DNA of 38,104 nt from Monosiga brevicollis MX1 (GCF_000002865.3 NW_001865054.1:10395-48498), one strand, 5' to 3'; shown: positions 21,550 to 33,972, counted from the stretch's first letter. Notes: generated from the sequence alone by a model not told the origin. Program-made: numbers and translations.

Positions 21550-23495
21550 CTACGCCGAGACGACGCTCACTCGTCGCCCGGTTGCAGGCAGAGCATGCTC
21601 CTCTTCAACGTCAGATTGAGCAAAGTCTGTCATGGCATCCAAGTCCGTGCTGGTCACGCGACGCTGTCCGTGCGCAGAGTTGCGATAGGCCAGTTCATAA
21701 GTTGGGTTTGCCACATCCTGGCGGTTGGCCAGCTCATATGTCGTGTTCACATGGGCGGGAGATTGAGCAAAGCTGTAGTTGCTGTCCTGCTTGCCAGTGC
21801 GGGTCGACTTGGCGCTCCCTGCCGAGAACACTTGGAATTGGCGTTGGTGCTTGGAGGAACCCTCCAGATGCGCGCGCTGGCCGCGATACTTGTAGCACCA
21901 CACCAGGGCCACAATCACCACAAACTGCAACACCATCGTCACAATAGAAACGACAAACGTGGCAGTGACGTCGTCCTTGAGGGCCGAGATGTCCGCCGAA
22001 GAGGCCGACGCACTGTTGTCCGAGTCTCCCGTGGGTGTCGCCGTCGTGCTACTCTCCCCATCCGAATCGTCATCAATGATGCTGCTGGTTTCCAGGTAAG
22101 TATTGCCATCAACGGACACAACGGAAAAATTGCCACCGTTCTGCAGTGCTTGCTCAAGGAGGTACACCAAGACCTCGCTTGACTGCTCCGAGTTGTCGCG
22201 ACGACGCGCAGAAGCTGCTGCCGTGAAGAGCAAGCTGACGGCCGTTCGGTTGTCAGCCTCCTCGGAGAAGCGCTGAACAGAGATGCGGGAGGTCGCCACG
22301 CCGAGGATACTGGCCAGTTCCGAGGCGATGCGTGCGGCCAGCGCCTGTGCCTCCTCGCTGTTGATGTCCGCGTAGGCCTCGTCCCACGTCACCGTCAGGA
22401 CCAGGTCGTTGATGGCTACCGACACACTGGACGTGGTCGTCGGGGCCTCGTACTCGTACGTCCAGCTAATCTCACTGGCTGCGTTCTGCGCCAGATCCAG
22501 CACGCCCGTGATGACAACCGTCACACTCGAGCCAGCCAAGGTGGCCGAGGAGAAGTGGCGATAGAGCGACAGTGACAGCGTGTCGCCGCTGCACTCAATG
22601 TCAATGTCGTTGGTACCTAGCTCGAAAAGCCCCTCAACAGTCACGGCCACATAAAAAGGGAAGGGGCGGCTGCACACAATATCCTCAGTCATCTTCACTG
22701 AGATCACATCGCCAGCAGAGAAGACACCGTCCACGGGCTCGGGCTGAGAAAAGACGCCTGGCGCCTCCCGATCAATGCGGCCACTGATCGTACTAGAAAA
22801 CACCTCATTGATGCCATCCGGCGGATCCAGGCCCGCCGCAGTGCACTCGCTCACTGCCATCAGCTCGTACTCCCCGTCCAGAACACCATCGGTATTCCAT
22901 TCAAGGGTGCTATAACCGTAGTCCGACTCGCCGTACATAAAGTTGAGAATGTCCCCGCTGGCGTTGCGGGCGTACGCCCAGTCCACGTCACCCACACGAC
23001 GGTACATGAGATGCACGCCCTCCAGGCGGCCATTGTCTTCCCAGCGGCGAGAGGATGTCTCAGGGTTGGCCAGGGTAACGCGGAAGATCTCGGCATTCTC
23101 CTCAATGTTGACAAGGAACGAGCGCTCGCGACTCATGGTGCCAGTCCAGTCAACCTGGGAGCAGGGCTGGAGAAACTCAACGGAGAGCGTCACTTCCGAG
23201 GACTGCAGCTCAGCCAAGGCAGCATCGTCGCCACCCACAAACTCAATGCTCTCGCAGCGCGACCGGTAGCCCAGAATCACGTTGAAGGTGTAGCGGCTCA
23301 TGTCATAGCGTTTCACGGCAATCACTTGCTCGTACTGCGACTCACCGGGCATTTGCTCAAACACAATGGGCTGAACGAGACGATGGCCATCTGCCGTGAC
23401 GGACACACCCGTCTCGTCACGAATATACCTACATTACCGAACACAGGAGACGAGGTGACGGGCACGCTTTGTCGGAAACTGTTGCGGACGCGGTC

Positions 23496-23569
<74 letters not shown>

Positions 23570-26500
23570 GCAACAACAACAACAACAATCATCATTCTTC
23601 AGCACTCAAAGGCGTAAACAGAACACTCACAGCTCATAAGAGGCAGAGCCAATGGCATCGTTGAGCAACAGGACGGTGAAATAGGCTTCGGCATCCGGGA
23701 AAACCTCCCCAGCCGGCGTGCGCGTCACAAGCAATCGTGGCTAAAGGGGAAATGAAAAGACAAACAACGTGAAACTGCCGCTTCACTGCAATAGCCCCAT
23801 CGGTGTCGTGCCCCAGAGGCACACGAGCTGTACACTCTAGGGGAGGGCACGAAATGCAACGCACCTGCTGCAAGGCATATGTATTGTCCTCGTGAAGGCA
23901 CGAGCTGGAACCAGCAATCGTGGCAAACACCATGGTGTTGAAATAGGGGTCACGATAGACCTAAAAGGTGACCCCATGCAAAGCACAACAAGAATGCCAT
24001 TGCCACCCACATCTTGGTGAGCCGTGACACGCCGCGTTGCAAGTGGTGTTGCGCACTTTGCACAGTGGTGTGCAAGGTCTCACCTGCACCAGGAATTCAT
24101 CACCCATGTCTGGATCACTCAGCTCAAAGCCAAAGGTGGCGGTGGTACTCGAGCCATTCGTTGTTGTGTCCTGGTCGTTGATTTCACCCTCGCCACCCAC
24201 GTCTGCACCCACATAGCCGCCAATGACAGTGGCGGAGAAGTCGTGGTCACCAACAATGCGCGCGTTCCAGTCGAGGTGATAAAAGTCGCCGCTGGTAGAC
24301 GTTGCTTCTTGCTCACGAGTGCTCTCGTAACGATACTAAAGCCCAGGCCGACATCAAACCACACAGTCACATTGATGAGAAGGGAAAATACAGCTGTCAC
24401 ACCCGGTAAGGGCGGGAGGCAGGAGGCGGAGGGCAGAGGGCGGAGGGCGCGAGGCGCGTGGATGCTTCTGTACCTTCAGGCCACCACCGCTAAAGCTGAT
24501 GGCATCATTGACCTCGAGATTGGCTTCCGCATCCTCGACCTTGTTCAGGTCAAAGTCCATGGCATTGGCCATGAGCTTGGAGGGCATCAAATGTGTCTGG
24601 CGGGTCAGGTTACCGGCCTCGGCCTGGGCAGTCATGGTGTCAATGTAATCCAAGATCGACTGCCACCCGTCAATGCCCTCGTTGATCTTGCTGATCTTGG
24701 TCAATGTCTCGTTCTGAGAAGCAACATTGTCTGGCTGAGTTTCCAGGAGCTCTTCATACTCTGCCTCGTAGTAGGCCAGGTTCTTTCTCAACGTCGGCAG
24801 CTGTGTACGCAGTCAGAACCAAACACAACACAGTATGAGAACCCTGCATGGGCGATACACAAGGTGGGGCAAAACCAAACAGGAGGCGCATCCTCTCAGC
24901 ACAAGCTCTCAGCACAAGCCGCCACAGAAACACCCACCCACCTCCTCAATCTCAATAAACTTGTACGACTTGATGGAGAAGGCGCCAATCTCGTTGGCCT
25001 TGTCCAGGGTCCACTGGATCTCCGTATCCACGTTTGACTCGCAGGACGTAAAGTTGAAGGAGACCACGCGGACCTCGGCAAACTTGACAACGAGGGAAGG
25101 TACGACAACCAGGTGGTCCGAGGGCGTCCCAGAATAGTCGCTGGTTTCCAACGTGAAGGTTGTCGTCACTTGCAGGGACCCGTCCTTGTTGCCGCTCGTC
25201 TTGATCTTGCCCTCCAAAGAGTTGATGTCCGCAGCAACACCCAAGTGTGAATGGTAGTCAATCGTCTCGACGCATGCCACCAAAGCACACGACTCCATCA
25301 CCGTTCCAAAGCTCAGACCGCCTTCAATATGGCTGTAAGCTCCGGCAAAGGATGCATATTCCTTATGGGTCAAGGATAGTGAAGACTCGGCTGCCTCATA
25401 CCATGCGTAGCTCGCGCCACCCGGAGGATCTAGCAAGGCACCAATTCATCACGGATCAGGATGGCAGTTCCAAGCGCAGTGGCGAAGCAACATTAAGTCG
25501 GATAGACCACGTACCGTAGACGATGGATAGGGGAAAGTATTGGGGAAAGTCCTAAGCCGTGTTGCAAGACAAAGCAAGGCAAGGCAAGACAAGACAAGAC
25601 AAGGCAAGACAAAGCAAGGTAAGACAAAACCAAAAAAAAAAGGAGGGGCGGGGGGGATCGAGGCAGAGGAACAGCCGGCGTCAGACAGGAACAGCTGCAG
25701 CGCATTGAAGAAACCGGGATCATCCATGTGCTAGCAAACCCACAATCCACAACCTACCATCGTAAACTTGTCGCTGAGAACCTTGGCACCAGTCACAACG
25801 ACAGGTACGGCAAGCGTCGAGTCGATATTGACCGCATGCGAGAAGCGAACGGAAAAGAGTTTGGCATACTTGACACCCTCCACCTCGGCAGTGGTTTCCG
25901 GCTCGCCCATTTGAATCTCCATCTCCCCACGAGTAAACTCATACGTATCGGCATTCTCGCCATCGTCGCGCTGCAGCTCCACTTCGCATTCCGTGTTGCA
26001 AAGAACCAAGCGATCATACTCCTCTTGCTCAATGGCTTGTTCAGACAAGAGCTCGTCAGCCACAACCGTGGTCTCACCCAGCTGGTTGGTGACGTACAGA
26101 TTGCCCTCGACCCAGGTGCAGTCGGCCTGGTTGTCCCAGAACTCCTCGTACACCGTTACTGTTACATCGCTGACGACGTCGCGCCCAATGACCTTGGTGT
26201 CACAGGAAGAGGTCTTGGTGCCCGAGATGGTGAGCTCGATGGTGGCCTGCGGGTGATACTCCCAGCGGGCGGTTGCTTCTTCGCTCGAGAGGTCCACGTC
26301 CTGCACACGCACGCCAGCCGCCTTGTAGTACTTGAACATCATGTCCGTGACGTAGGTATTGTCAAAGGCCACGGTGGAATCGTACGAGGCAATCCAGTTG
26401 ATGGCCGGAACCTCCTGGACGCTCTCATATAGAACCTCATAGGTCAGTTCGATGTCGCAGGTCGCGTGCGTGAAGACAATGGTGCTCGTGCCCAGTGTGC

Positions 26501-29500
26501 GGTTGCACTTGCCACCCGCCACCTGCAACGTGACGTTGCGCTTGGTCACATCTTGAAAGTTGATGTCGTTGCCGTTGACAACGTCAAAGTCCACGTAAAA
26601 ATACGAGTAGTTGAGCGTGTTGCCCATGCTGTCAACGACGACTTCGCTGCCCTCTGGAGTCAGGCTGCGAGAGTTGTTCATCAGCTCATACTCATGGTCC
26701 TCATACTCGACTGTGCCATAAACAGTCAACCCTTCGGGCACTGCCACAACGTAGTAGCCCGTAACGTCAGTGTAGGAGCAAGCAATGGTGCCGTGGGTGT
26801 GGCGGCTGTTGAAGCACACGCGGTGGTCTTGCAGACCACAGCCGTCTGGGCTGGCCGTGGTGATTGTGCCGTCAGCGTAGACGTAGCCCGTCAGCGGGAC
26901 GCTCGAGGTGTCCTCAAACTCAATCTTGTTCTCAAAGGTCAACCACTCCACAAGGAAGGTGCGCGAGGTGCAAGAGATGCCGTCGCATTCGTACGTGTGC
27001 TCGATGCCCTCAGAGGTCTTGGCCACGGACACAATCATTTCTTCAAACTGGTTGGTGAGGAGATCTGTCAGAATGTAAACCTCAAACTCGCCGTTGGCGT
27101 CTGTTGTTGTCGTGCCTGACAACGTCCCCCCTCCAATGCTCCATGACACGTTGGTGTCGGCCACGGGAACCTTTGAAAACTCGTCGTTGCCCAACGCAAC
27201 CTGACCTGTCACCTTGGCCTCCTGAGAAAGCCGGGAGAGCAGAAAAGAAAAAAAGAAAGAGAAAGAAAAAAAAAAAAACGGAATACGAACAGAGACACCA
27301 CCAAGTCAGTGTTGAAACGGCCCTGCTTCATGAAGACAAGCCAGTCGGCGCGAGCGCAGCAAACACTCACCCATTGCACCTGATAGTCGGCACAGGCCTC
27401 GCTCGACTCATAGCGGCTATCCAGATCTTGGTCGTCGGCCCAGATCACCGTGGTACTCGAGTACGCGGAAACACAGTATGAATACGCTTGGCCAACATCA
27501 ACCTCGGGTGAGATGATAATGTCGTCAAATACCGTTTCCGGTTCGTGTAGCAAACCACATGCCGTGCTGGAGGCCACGTCGTCTAAGGCACCCGACAGCC
27601 AATGGCATAGCAATGTGTTGGGTTAGATGCCTATCATGGTAGTGGCCACCCGACAAGGAAAGGAACAAGGCGGGAGCTACTCACAGGAGGAAGTGAATGT
27701 GGTACCATCGCGGCGCAGAATGAACCCATCTTCACAGTAGCTCTAACAAACAAGTTAAAAGCAACAACAACAACAACCCATGCAAAGGTTAGTATATACT
27801 ACCAACCCAGGTACGGCAATCAACTCCAAGTCGCAAGCTTTCCGAGATGTCAACCAGACCTGATCCTCCCAAGAGAAGAAGAGCTTGCCCATGTACTGCT
27901 CAACGGCCATGTTGACTGGCGGTCCACTCGTGTCTGTCTCTTGGCAGCCGCAATTGGTTTGGACAATGTTGAACTCGGCGTATTCATCTTCATACTCATT
28001 GTTGTCCTTGTCCATGGCCTCAATCTTCAGATAGTAGTATTGGCCTGCGCAGAACATTTGCAAAACAAGGGTAAGGAAGGAAAGGTTGGGAACAAAGATT
28101 TGACGAAGCGAGCGCGATCACATCGGAGTAAGTTGCCGCGACGCAACGCCCAAGCGCACCTGGAATCAGGTACGAGAGCGTATGGGATGAGACAGAGTCA
28201 TAGGAGCCGCTTGTCTTGGAGGCATCCACTTCAATGGGATAGCCCGAGGCATCGTCATAAGCATCTAAGCATCCCCACGACATTTGCGCAGTATCGGTAT
28301 GTCAGCAAAGAGGTCATCGGAGCAAGCAGTGCCTGGCACGCATTCCCATCAGTAAACCCACATTCACGTGAGCGCCAAAGGCCCAGGCTGATGCGGAACT
28401 GGCCCCAGCGGCCAGCAGAGTTGCCCACGTTGATGGTAATACTCTTGGCCGCGGCCGAGTACGAGGCAGTCAAATCAGGCTGGTCGATGCAACTCGTGGC
28501 TGAGTTTGATGTGACGTATTTGCCGTCAGGGCAAGCCTTGCAGCTGCTCTGTTTTGCCTGATTCTGGTACTCGCCAGGCCACGGCGAGGACTGGCAACTC
28601 TTGCATGAGTTAGCCGTGGAAGTATCAGAATACTTTCCGGCCGCGCACTGCAGGCGGCGCGTGTGGTCTGAATCCTTGACATAGTATCCGGTGCTACGTC
28701 AAGGGATTAGGCCGTGGTGAGTGGTGGCTGATAAATGCTCATGCGCACAGTTGTATAGGAATAATGTTGATGAAAAATTGAACACGACCTACCCGGCGTT
28801 CGTACAGCTACTTGAGCCGTCCTGGGTGTTATACTTGCCGCTTGGACAAGTATAGCAAGCGTTGAACCCCTTTCCAGAGTATTTGCCTAATTCAATGGCA
28901 AGCATGCAATCAGTCGCAGATGACACGGCGGGCATCTCCTCCATGCGAGGTGGATCAATGTCTGCATTCGCAGAAGCATGCGCTCATACCTTGAGGACAG
29001 GAGAAACATGAGGTACCACCGGTACTTGGTTGATACTTTCCAGCAGCACATTCATTGCACTGAGCCTCCGACTGGGCTCCGGAGCGATAGTATCCTCTGT
29101 TGCAGGCAACAGTGCCATCACATTCACAGCTTGAGTCGCAGCTCGAATCACAGCCGCTGTCGCAGCTGAGGCCTAAAGTGCAGCCGCTGTATAAACGCAA
29201 GAGATGGTGGAGATGAGGGACGAAACGACAGTATCTCATGCCGGAGTTGATCAACAAGGGCAAGCGAGCAGGGGCCTTGGTGCAAGAAATACCTGTCACA
29301 ACCGCTATCACAGCTATATGGGGCCGAATAGGAAAGGGGGCATCGCAGGTCAGTCAAATAACAACAAGGCAAGGAAACGTTGGCTATAGCCGACAGCAAG
29401 CCAGCGGCAATGCAGCGACTTACCTTGAGTCACAATCGCAGCCAGAGGCGGAGCACGTATTCGCCGAAGCACATGGTGCCGTCCAACTTGAGCTGCGACG

Positions 29501-30860
29501 ATCACGCTCAAGACCAATCGCGGCATCGTGATGCACATTGACACGCTCGGCCAACTCTTGGGGTTCACACTGTAACAGAGCACCAAGGTTTTGGCGAAGT
29601 TTTTGACGGGGCCAGTAGAGACCAGAGCGATCACCCAGACTGCGTTGCAGCTGCTCAAAGCGAATACCACTGAGTGCCGAAAGAAGCGAGTACGACTCTT
29701 CACCCATAATCAGCGGGCTCAGGCTGGCGCAGAGCTGTTCGCGCCAAGCAGCCAGGCCCGGCACAGCCAGCTCGTGCCAAATGAGGCCCTCAGGCGTCTG
29801 ACCAACAGCATTGGCGAGTGCCTCATACTGATGGCAGACGTAGCTGGGGAGGGTAGTGCGCTGGCACTGGGCAGTGAGAACGTCGAGCCAGGTGCGGCCC
29901 GTGCGGGAGAGACCGATGGTGAGATGGGCAGAGGGGGTATCGGTGGTGACGGCGTAGTGGATGACGCCCTTGGGGAGGTACATGCTGTCGCCTTGGTGGA
30001 GGGTGACGTTGCGGCAGATCATGGGCTGGAGCATGGACATGGTGTAGGTGGTGCAGCCGTCGAGGTGGCTGCGTTTGATCTCTTGGAGCTGGGCGCGGTC
30101 GGCTTCTGAGAGGGAGACGGTGGCGTTGTCTGTCTGGGGGAGACAGAGGGTCCAGTGTTTTTGGTTTGCCACCTGGACCACGACGACGTCGTATGGATCC
30201 GTGTGGGGCTATCGAGAAGTACAGAGGGACAGAGGGTCAGAGGGTCAGAGGGACAGTGAAGTAGGAGGTCGTGTGAGCAGAGAGGTGGATGAGCATGCGT
30301 TTCCGTGTGTCAAAGCGGTGAGAGGCAAGGCACGGCAAGGCAAGGTGGGGAAGCATGGGCGGTACCTCGAGGGTCTGGGCGTTGGCAGGAGTAAAGTAGG
30401 CGTGAACGGTGGCATCGATGCCGAGTTCGGATTCGATGAGGGACTCAAGGGCCGATGGCTGGGCCTTGCGGTCAAACTCACGCTTGTAGACGACGCTGGT
30501 CACATCGCTCATGTTCTTGAACTCGGCCAGCGTCAGCGGGCTGTGCAAGGTGTCGATGCCGCCATGCTGTGTTGTGCGGATGGCATTGGGAAAGCCAGCA
30601 GCTTGAACATAAATGTTTTCAAAGTCCAACAAGCTCGCCATGTGCTGAGCGAGGGGTTCGGTCTCGCGCAGCTGGGTGAGAAAGGCATCGGCATCGGACC
30701 CGGAGCGGGAGACGACGCGAGTCTGTGTCTGGAAGATACGTTCAAGCTGATTTGGGGTGATGGGCTGCAAAAGGGTAGCCAAGCCCTCGAGACCATGGGC
30801 GGGTCTCAGGCAGAGGCAGAGCAGCAGGAGAACCGCCGAGGCGGCGCACCCGCGAGCCAT
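21550..30860 (-). CDS. receptor B: extracellular JmjC/cupin-4 domain fused to a giant single-pass membrane protein
   Basis: Tandem paralogue of receptor A. Eighteen exons in phase (30860-30366, 30208-29424, 29313-29293, 29186-28990, 28886-28793, 28693-28362, 28264-28160, 28044-27860, 27742-27685, 27582-27371, 27221-25758, 25551-25515, 25429-24942, 24800-24474, 24335-24084, 23960-23865, 23740-23631, 23428-21550), about 2,378 aa. Start ATG 30860 is in GCCACCATGG-like context and opens a clear signal peptide (ASAVLLLLCLCLRPAHG). The metal triad is His167, Asp169, His249. Domain order equals receptor A. Most exon lengths are the same in both (for example 785, 21, 197, 185, 212 and 1464 bp). Two introns of A are absent here. 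The juxtamembrane SEA-like module carries RRRD; the transmembrane helix is VSIVTMVLQFVVIVALVW. The tail of about 113 aa has three tyrosine motifs (SNYSFAQ, NTTYELA, NPTYELA) and ends RRVSVVSA. Substrate and ligand are unknown. Confidence 0.85.
23495..23588. repeat. (CAA)n trinucleotide microsatellite in a receptor B intron
   Basis: About 30 CAA units with one CAG interruption, inside the intron between the last two receptor B exons. Receptor A has no such tract in the equivalent intron. The poly-Asn and poly-Leu frames across it are artefacts. Confidence 0.97.
25557..25625. repeat. AAGAC/AAGGC short tandem repeat
   Basis: Runs of CAAGGCAAGACAAGACAAGA-type units in the intron upstream of the 37-nt exon of receptor B. 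Non-coding in all supported models. Confidence 0.8.
29293..29313 (-). other. 21-nt microexon of receptor B
   Basis: Encodes Cys-Asp-Ser-Gly-Cys-Asp with split Ser codons at both ends. It is flanked by ATATAG and GTATTT. It is equivalent in length, phase and sequence to the receptor A exon at 18584-18604. Confidence 0.8.
29581..30517. repeat. near-identical duplicated tract, copy 2 (JmjC-coding)
   Basis: Partner of 18905-19832. It covers most of the JmjC/cupin exons and the intron between them, including the small GACAGAGG repeat (about 30221-30255), which differs slightly in unit number from copy 1. Confidence 0.93.
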
Positions 30861-31764
30861 GGTGGCGGCGGTGTGGGGAGGGACACAGGGCCTTTTGATG
30901 TGGGCTGCCAGCAATTGACGGAGCCAATGACTCGCCCGTCTCAACGGCAAAGAGCGACTCGGGTAGGCTGTCAAGGATGTCAAAGATGGTGTTGAACCTT
31001 GCTTGCTGGGCAAGTGAAAGAAAAATGAGATGTTGAGCCAACAGTTTGAGATTCATATGTATGCTACCTGAAACCGAGCGCGTGTGTGGTGTGTTGGGGT
31101 TGGAATTCCTTGACTATGGTGTTCGCATTGGTACCGTTGGTGTATTGTAGCGGGTTTGGAATGGACAACAAGAAGGAGCGGATCGGATGTGGGAAGACTG
31201 CTCGGTTGAGACTAACCGTAGGGGGGAAAGGAAAATTCACATCGAAGGAGGATGCTCGATCAGATCCTGTTTTTGGAGCGCACGAGGACCGAGGAGCGGC
31301 AGAGAGCGAGCGCCAGGAGTGAGCACCAGAGATGTCCAACGTGGGCGAATTTTTTGGGGGGATTGGGTGTTTGGGCATCAAGACAAAGGGCGGAGGGAAG
31401 GTAACGTGAGTGGCTAGCGCAACTTTTTTGGATTTCTGTCCCCAGCCAAACGGGGTTCGTTACCGCTGTTTTGAAATGTGTCATGTGTTACGGATGTATA
31501 TTCCCCACTCGATACATAGCCAATCCTATGGCATCGGTTCGTCAGACACGGCCGCGGAGCTTTTGATGCTCGAGCCAACACAGTGAGAAACGTCAGTTTG
31601 ATGGATTACGTTATCTGACAACCAGTCCTTATAAAATTTTGGTTTTAAAAATTAGGATGTGCATTTTAAAGTTTTAAAAAGTTGTTCATGTTGATGTTTT
31701 TTTTGTTTTTGTTCTTTTGTCGACGGTCTGTCAGTGAGTTGATCTTTTTTTTTTCAACATCATC
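30861..31764. other. divergent promoter region, receptor B / nucleoside hydrolase
   Basis: About 900 bp separates two gene starts that point away from each other. The part next to the hydrolase is AT-rich, with TTATAAAATTTT at about 31629, a possible TATA-like element about 135 bp before its ATG. No supported gene lies in between. Confidence 0.45.
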
Positions 31765-33849
31765 ATGAGAATGGCGCTTCATCAACACTGGAGCTGGCTG
31801 CTCATGGTTGGACTGGCCAGCAGCGTGTGCTGGGCCGAACCCGTGAAGGTACGTGAGAGCAGGCGTTGTGGAAAAGTTGGTCCTCTACGAATCGCTTTGG
31901 GCACTATTATGGTCTTCCCATCTTACTCACACAAGACTGTTTCAGGTGATTTTGGACACAGACATGTCGACTGATTGCGATGATGTGGCAGCGACCTGCA
32001 TCCTGAATCAGATGCATGCCGATGGCGAGGTGAGAGCACCAAAAGTGTTGACGTTTGACCTGTTCATGCACATCAACACTCAATCTTGGTACACGCCACT
32101 CATCACGGCATCGGATTAGGTCGAGATTCTGGCCATCGTTCACAACACTGGTCTCTATCAGGGTATTGGCGCCGTATCCGTGCTCAATACGTTCTATAAC
32201 CACTCAAAGATCCCTCTCGGTGCCTACAAAGGCACCTTTGATGCCAACGCCACGGGCCAAGGCGGCGCCAACAAGACAGGCGCGTACGTGGCGGATCTTG
32301 TCGAGCACTTTCCCTCGCCCATCAAAAATTACGACCAGGTTTGTGTCCGGGTTCACTTTTTTACCTTCATCGCTTAACTTTCCGCATCCTGCATGATCGC
32401 ATTTTGTTTCACTGTTGCTTGCAGGTTCCCGCTGCGCTGAGTGTGTACCGACAACAACTCGCAGCAGCGGTATGGCCGACGCCTCTGCATCTTCTAATCA
32501 TCAAGGATGTCTCATTCGTGCTGAGTAAACATGCACAGCATATTTGCCTTTCACCCCGCTTGCTGATTCTCAATTGTTAGGCTAACAACAGCGTGACCAT
32601 TGTATCCATTGGCTTTATGACCAACTTGGCGGATCTCATCAATTCAACAGCCGACGAGCACAGCCCTTTGTCGGGCATCGAGCTCGTCAGCGCAAAGGTG
32701 TGCGCACTGAGGCTCCTCTTGGAGCTTGATCGGAAACCATGTGGGCCTGTTCGCACTTATTTTCTTTACCATAGGTCAAACACTTTGCTGTCATGGGGGG
32801 CAATTACCTACACTATTCCACTCATCCAGAGTGGAACTTTGGCCACAACAACATTGGCGTGAAAACCAAGTTTGTGATTGAGCACTGGCCATCTCACATC
32901 CCAATCACCTATTTGGGGAGTTTCGTGGGTCAAGAGGTATGGACTTGCGGCTAGAGCAGCACTGGTGCCATTGTCACAGATCAGCTGTTTTTCTCACGAC
33001 TACCTTGGCTCATGTTTGCTCCCCTCTATCTCCAACGTTGCTGTTCCTGCCCCTGATTCATTTTGATTTTCAGGTTGTCACTGGTGCTGCCATGACAAAC
33101 CAACTCCCGACTACCAATCCGTGTCGTCAAGCCTACGTTGATTTCAACGTACGTTCTTTGTTAGCAAGCGTGCTATTGCTACATAGCCTTCCCCTCGATG
33201 TACTTGTAAAGATTAGCGAACCCTTGCTGAGTTGACCATTAATATTATGCGTGCGTGTGTGTGTATGTGTGTGTGTGTGTCTGTGTGTGTGTGTGTCTGT
33301 GTGTGTGTCTGTGTGTCTGTGTCTGTGTGTCTGTGTGTCTGTGTGTCTGTGTGTCTGTGTGTCTGTGTGTCTGTGTGTCTGTGTGTCTGTGTGTCTGTGT
33401 GTCTGTGTCTGTGTCTGTGTCTGTGTTTGTGTGACCCTACAGGGCCCCTCGAATGGGCGTTTTAGTTGGGACCCAATGACCACCCTCTTGGCCGTACGCG
33501 GTATTGATCAATTTTACGATAGCGTTCGTGGCTGGAACGAGGTGGTAAGTGTCAACTTTTCAGGGCTTTTTAACATGCTTTCTCCTGACAGCGCTCTTGC
33601 ATTGATCTATAGTTGACCAACGGCACCAATGTATTCCACAATCAAACGGGCACCAACCAAGCATACGTTGTACGTGTATGATTTGGGTGTATGTGTGTTG
33701 CACGCTTGTTGTGTGGTGATGTTCGTCCCACCTGATGCTCATGTTTCACGACTTTGTAATTGCAGGCCATAAAAGGAGACCCACAACAAATCGCCAACGC
33801 CATCGACAACCTGCTTCTCAAAAGTGAAGCGCAGAATGCTCAGGCATAG
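31765..33849 (+). CDS. secreted inosine-uridine-type nucleoside hydrolase
   Basis: Cleaves the N-glycosidic bond of nucleosides to ribose and base. Ten exons: 31765-31848, 31946-32029, 32120-32338, 32425-32469, 32581-32697, 32775-32936, 33074-33148, 33443-33544, 33613-33669, 33766-33849; 342 aa, normal length. Every exon is a multiple of three, so all nine introns are phase 0. An N-terminal signal peptide ([14 protein letters not shown]) predicts secretion or a lumenal location, as in some protist and plant extracellular hydrolases used for purine salvage. The calcium-binding signature [10 protein letters not shown] is intact at about residues 32-41. [14 protein letters not shown] and SWDP (C-terminal Asp) match the family core. 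Which nucleosides it prefers cannot be read. The intron at 33149-33442 contains a TGTCTG repeat. No defect is seen. Confidence 0.95.
33248..33431. repeat. GT-rich / (TGTGTC)n repeat in the hydrolase intron
   Basis: A GT tract grading into about 20 TGTGTC/TGTCTG units that fill most of the intron between exons 7 and 8 of the nucleoside hydrolase. The poly-Cys/Val open frames across it are repeat artefacts. Confidence 0.96.
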
Positions 33850-33972
33850 TTGTTGCCATTTTTTATAAATTACCAAGTTTTTGAGTGAATGCTTTAGTTG
33901 TGTGCCATCATGATCGATTAACAAGTTATGCATGGAGTCATCATAGTTGCTCTTGTTTACTTTCATTTAAGC

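Noticed and set aside
23011-23664. Poly-Asn plus-strand ORF and poly-Leu minus-strand ORF
   Set aside because: They arise from the CAA repeat in a receptor B intron.
33133-33483. Poly-Cys/Val and His/Thr/Asp-rich ORFs
   Set aside because: They come from the GT/TGTCTG repeat inside the hydrolase intron.
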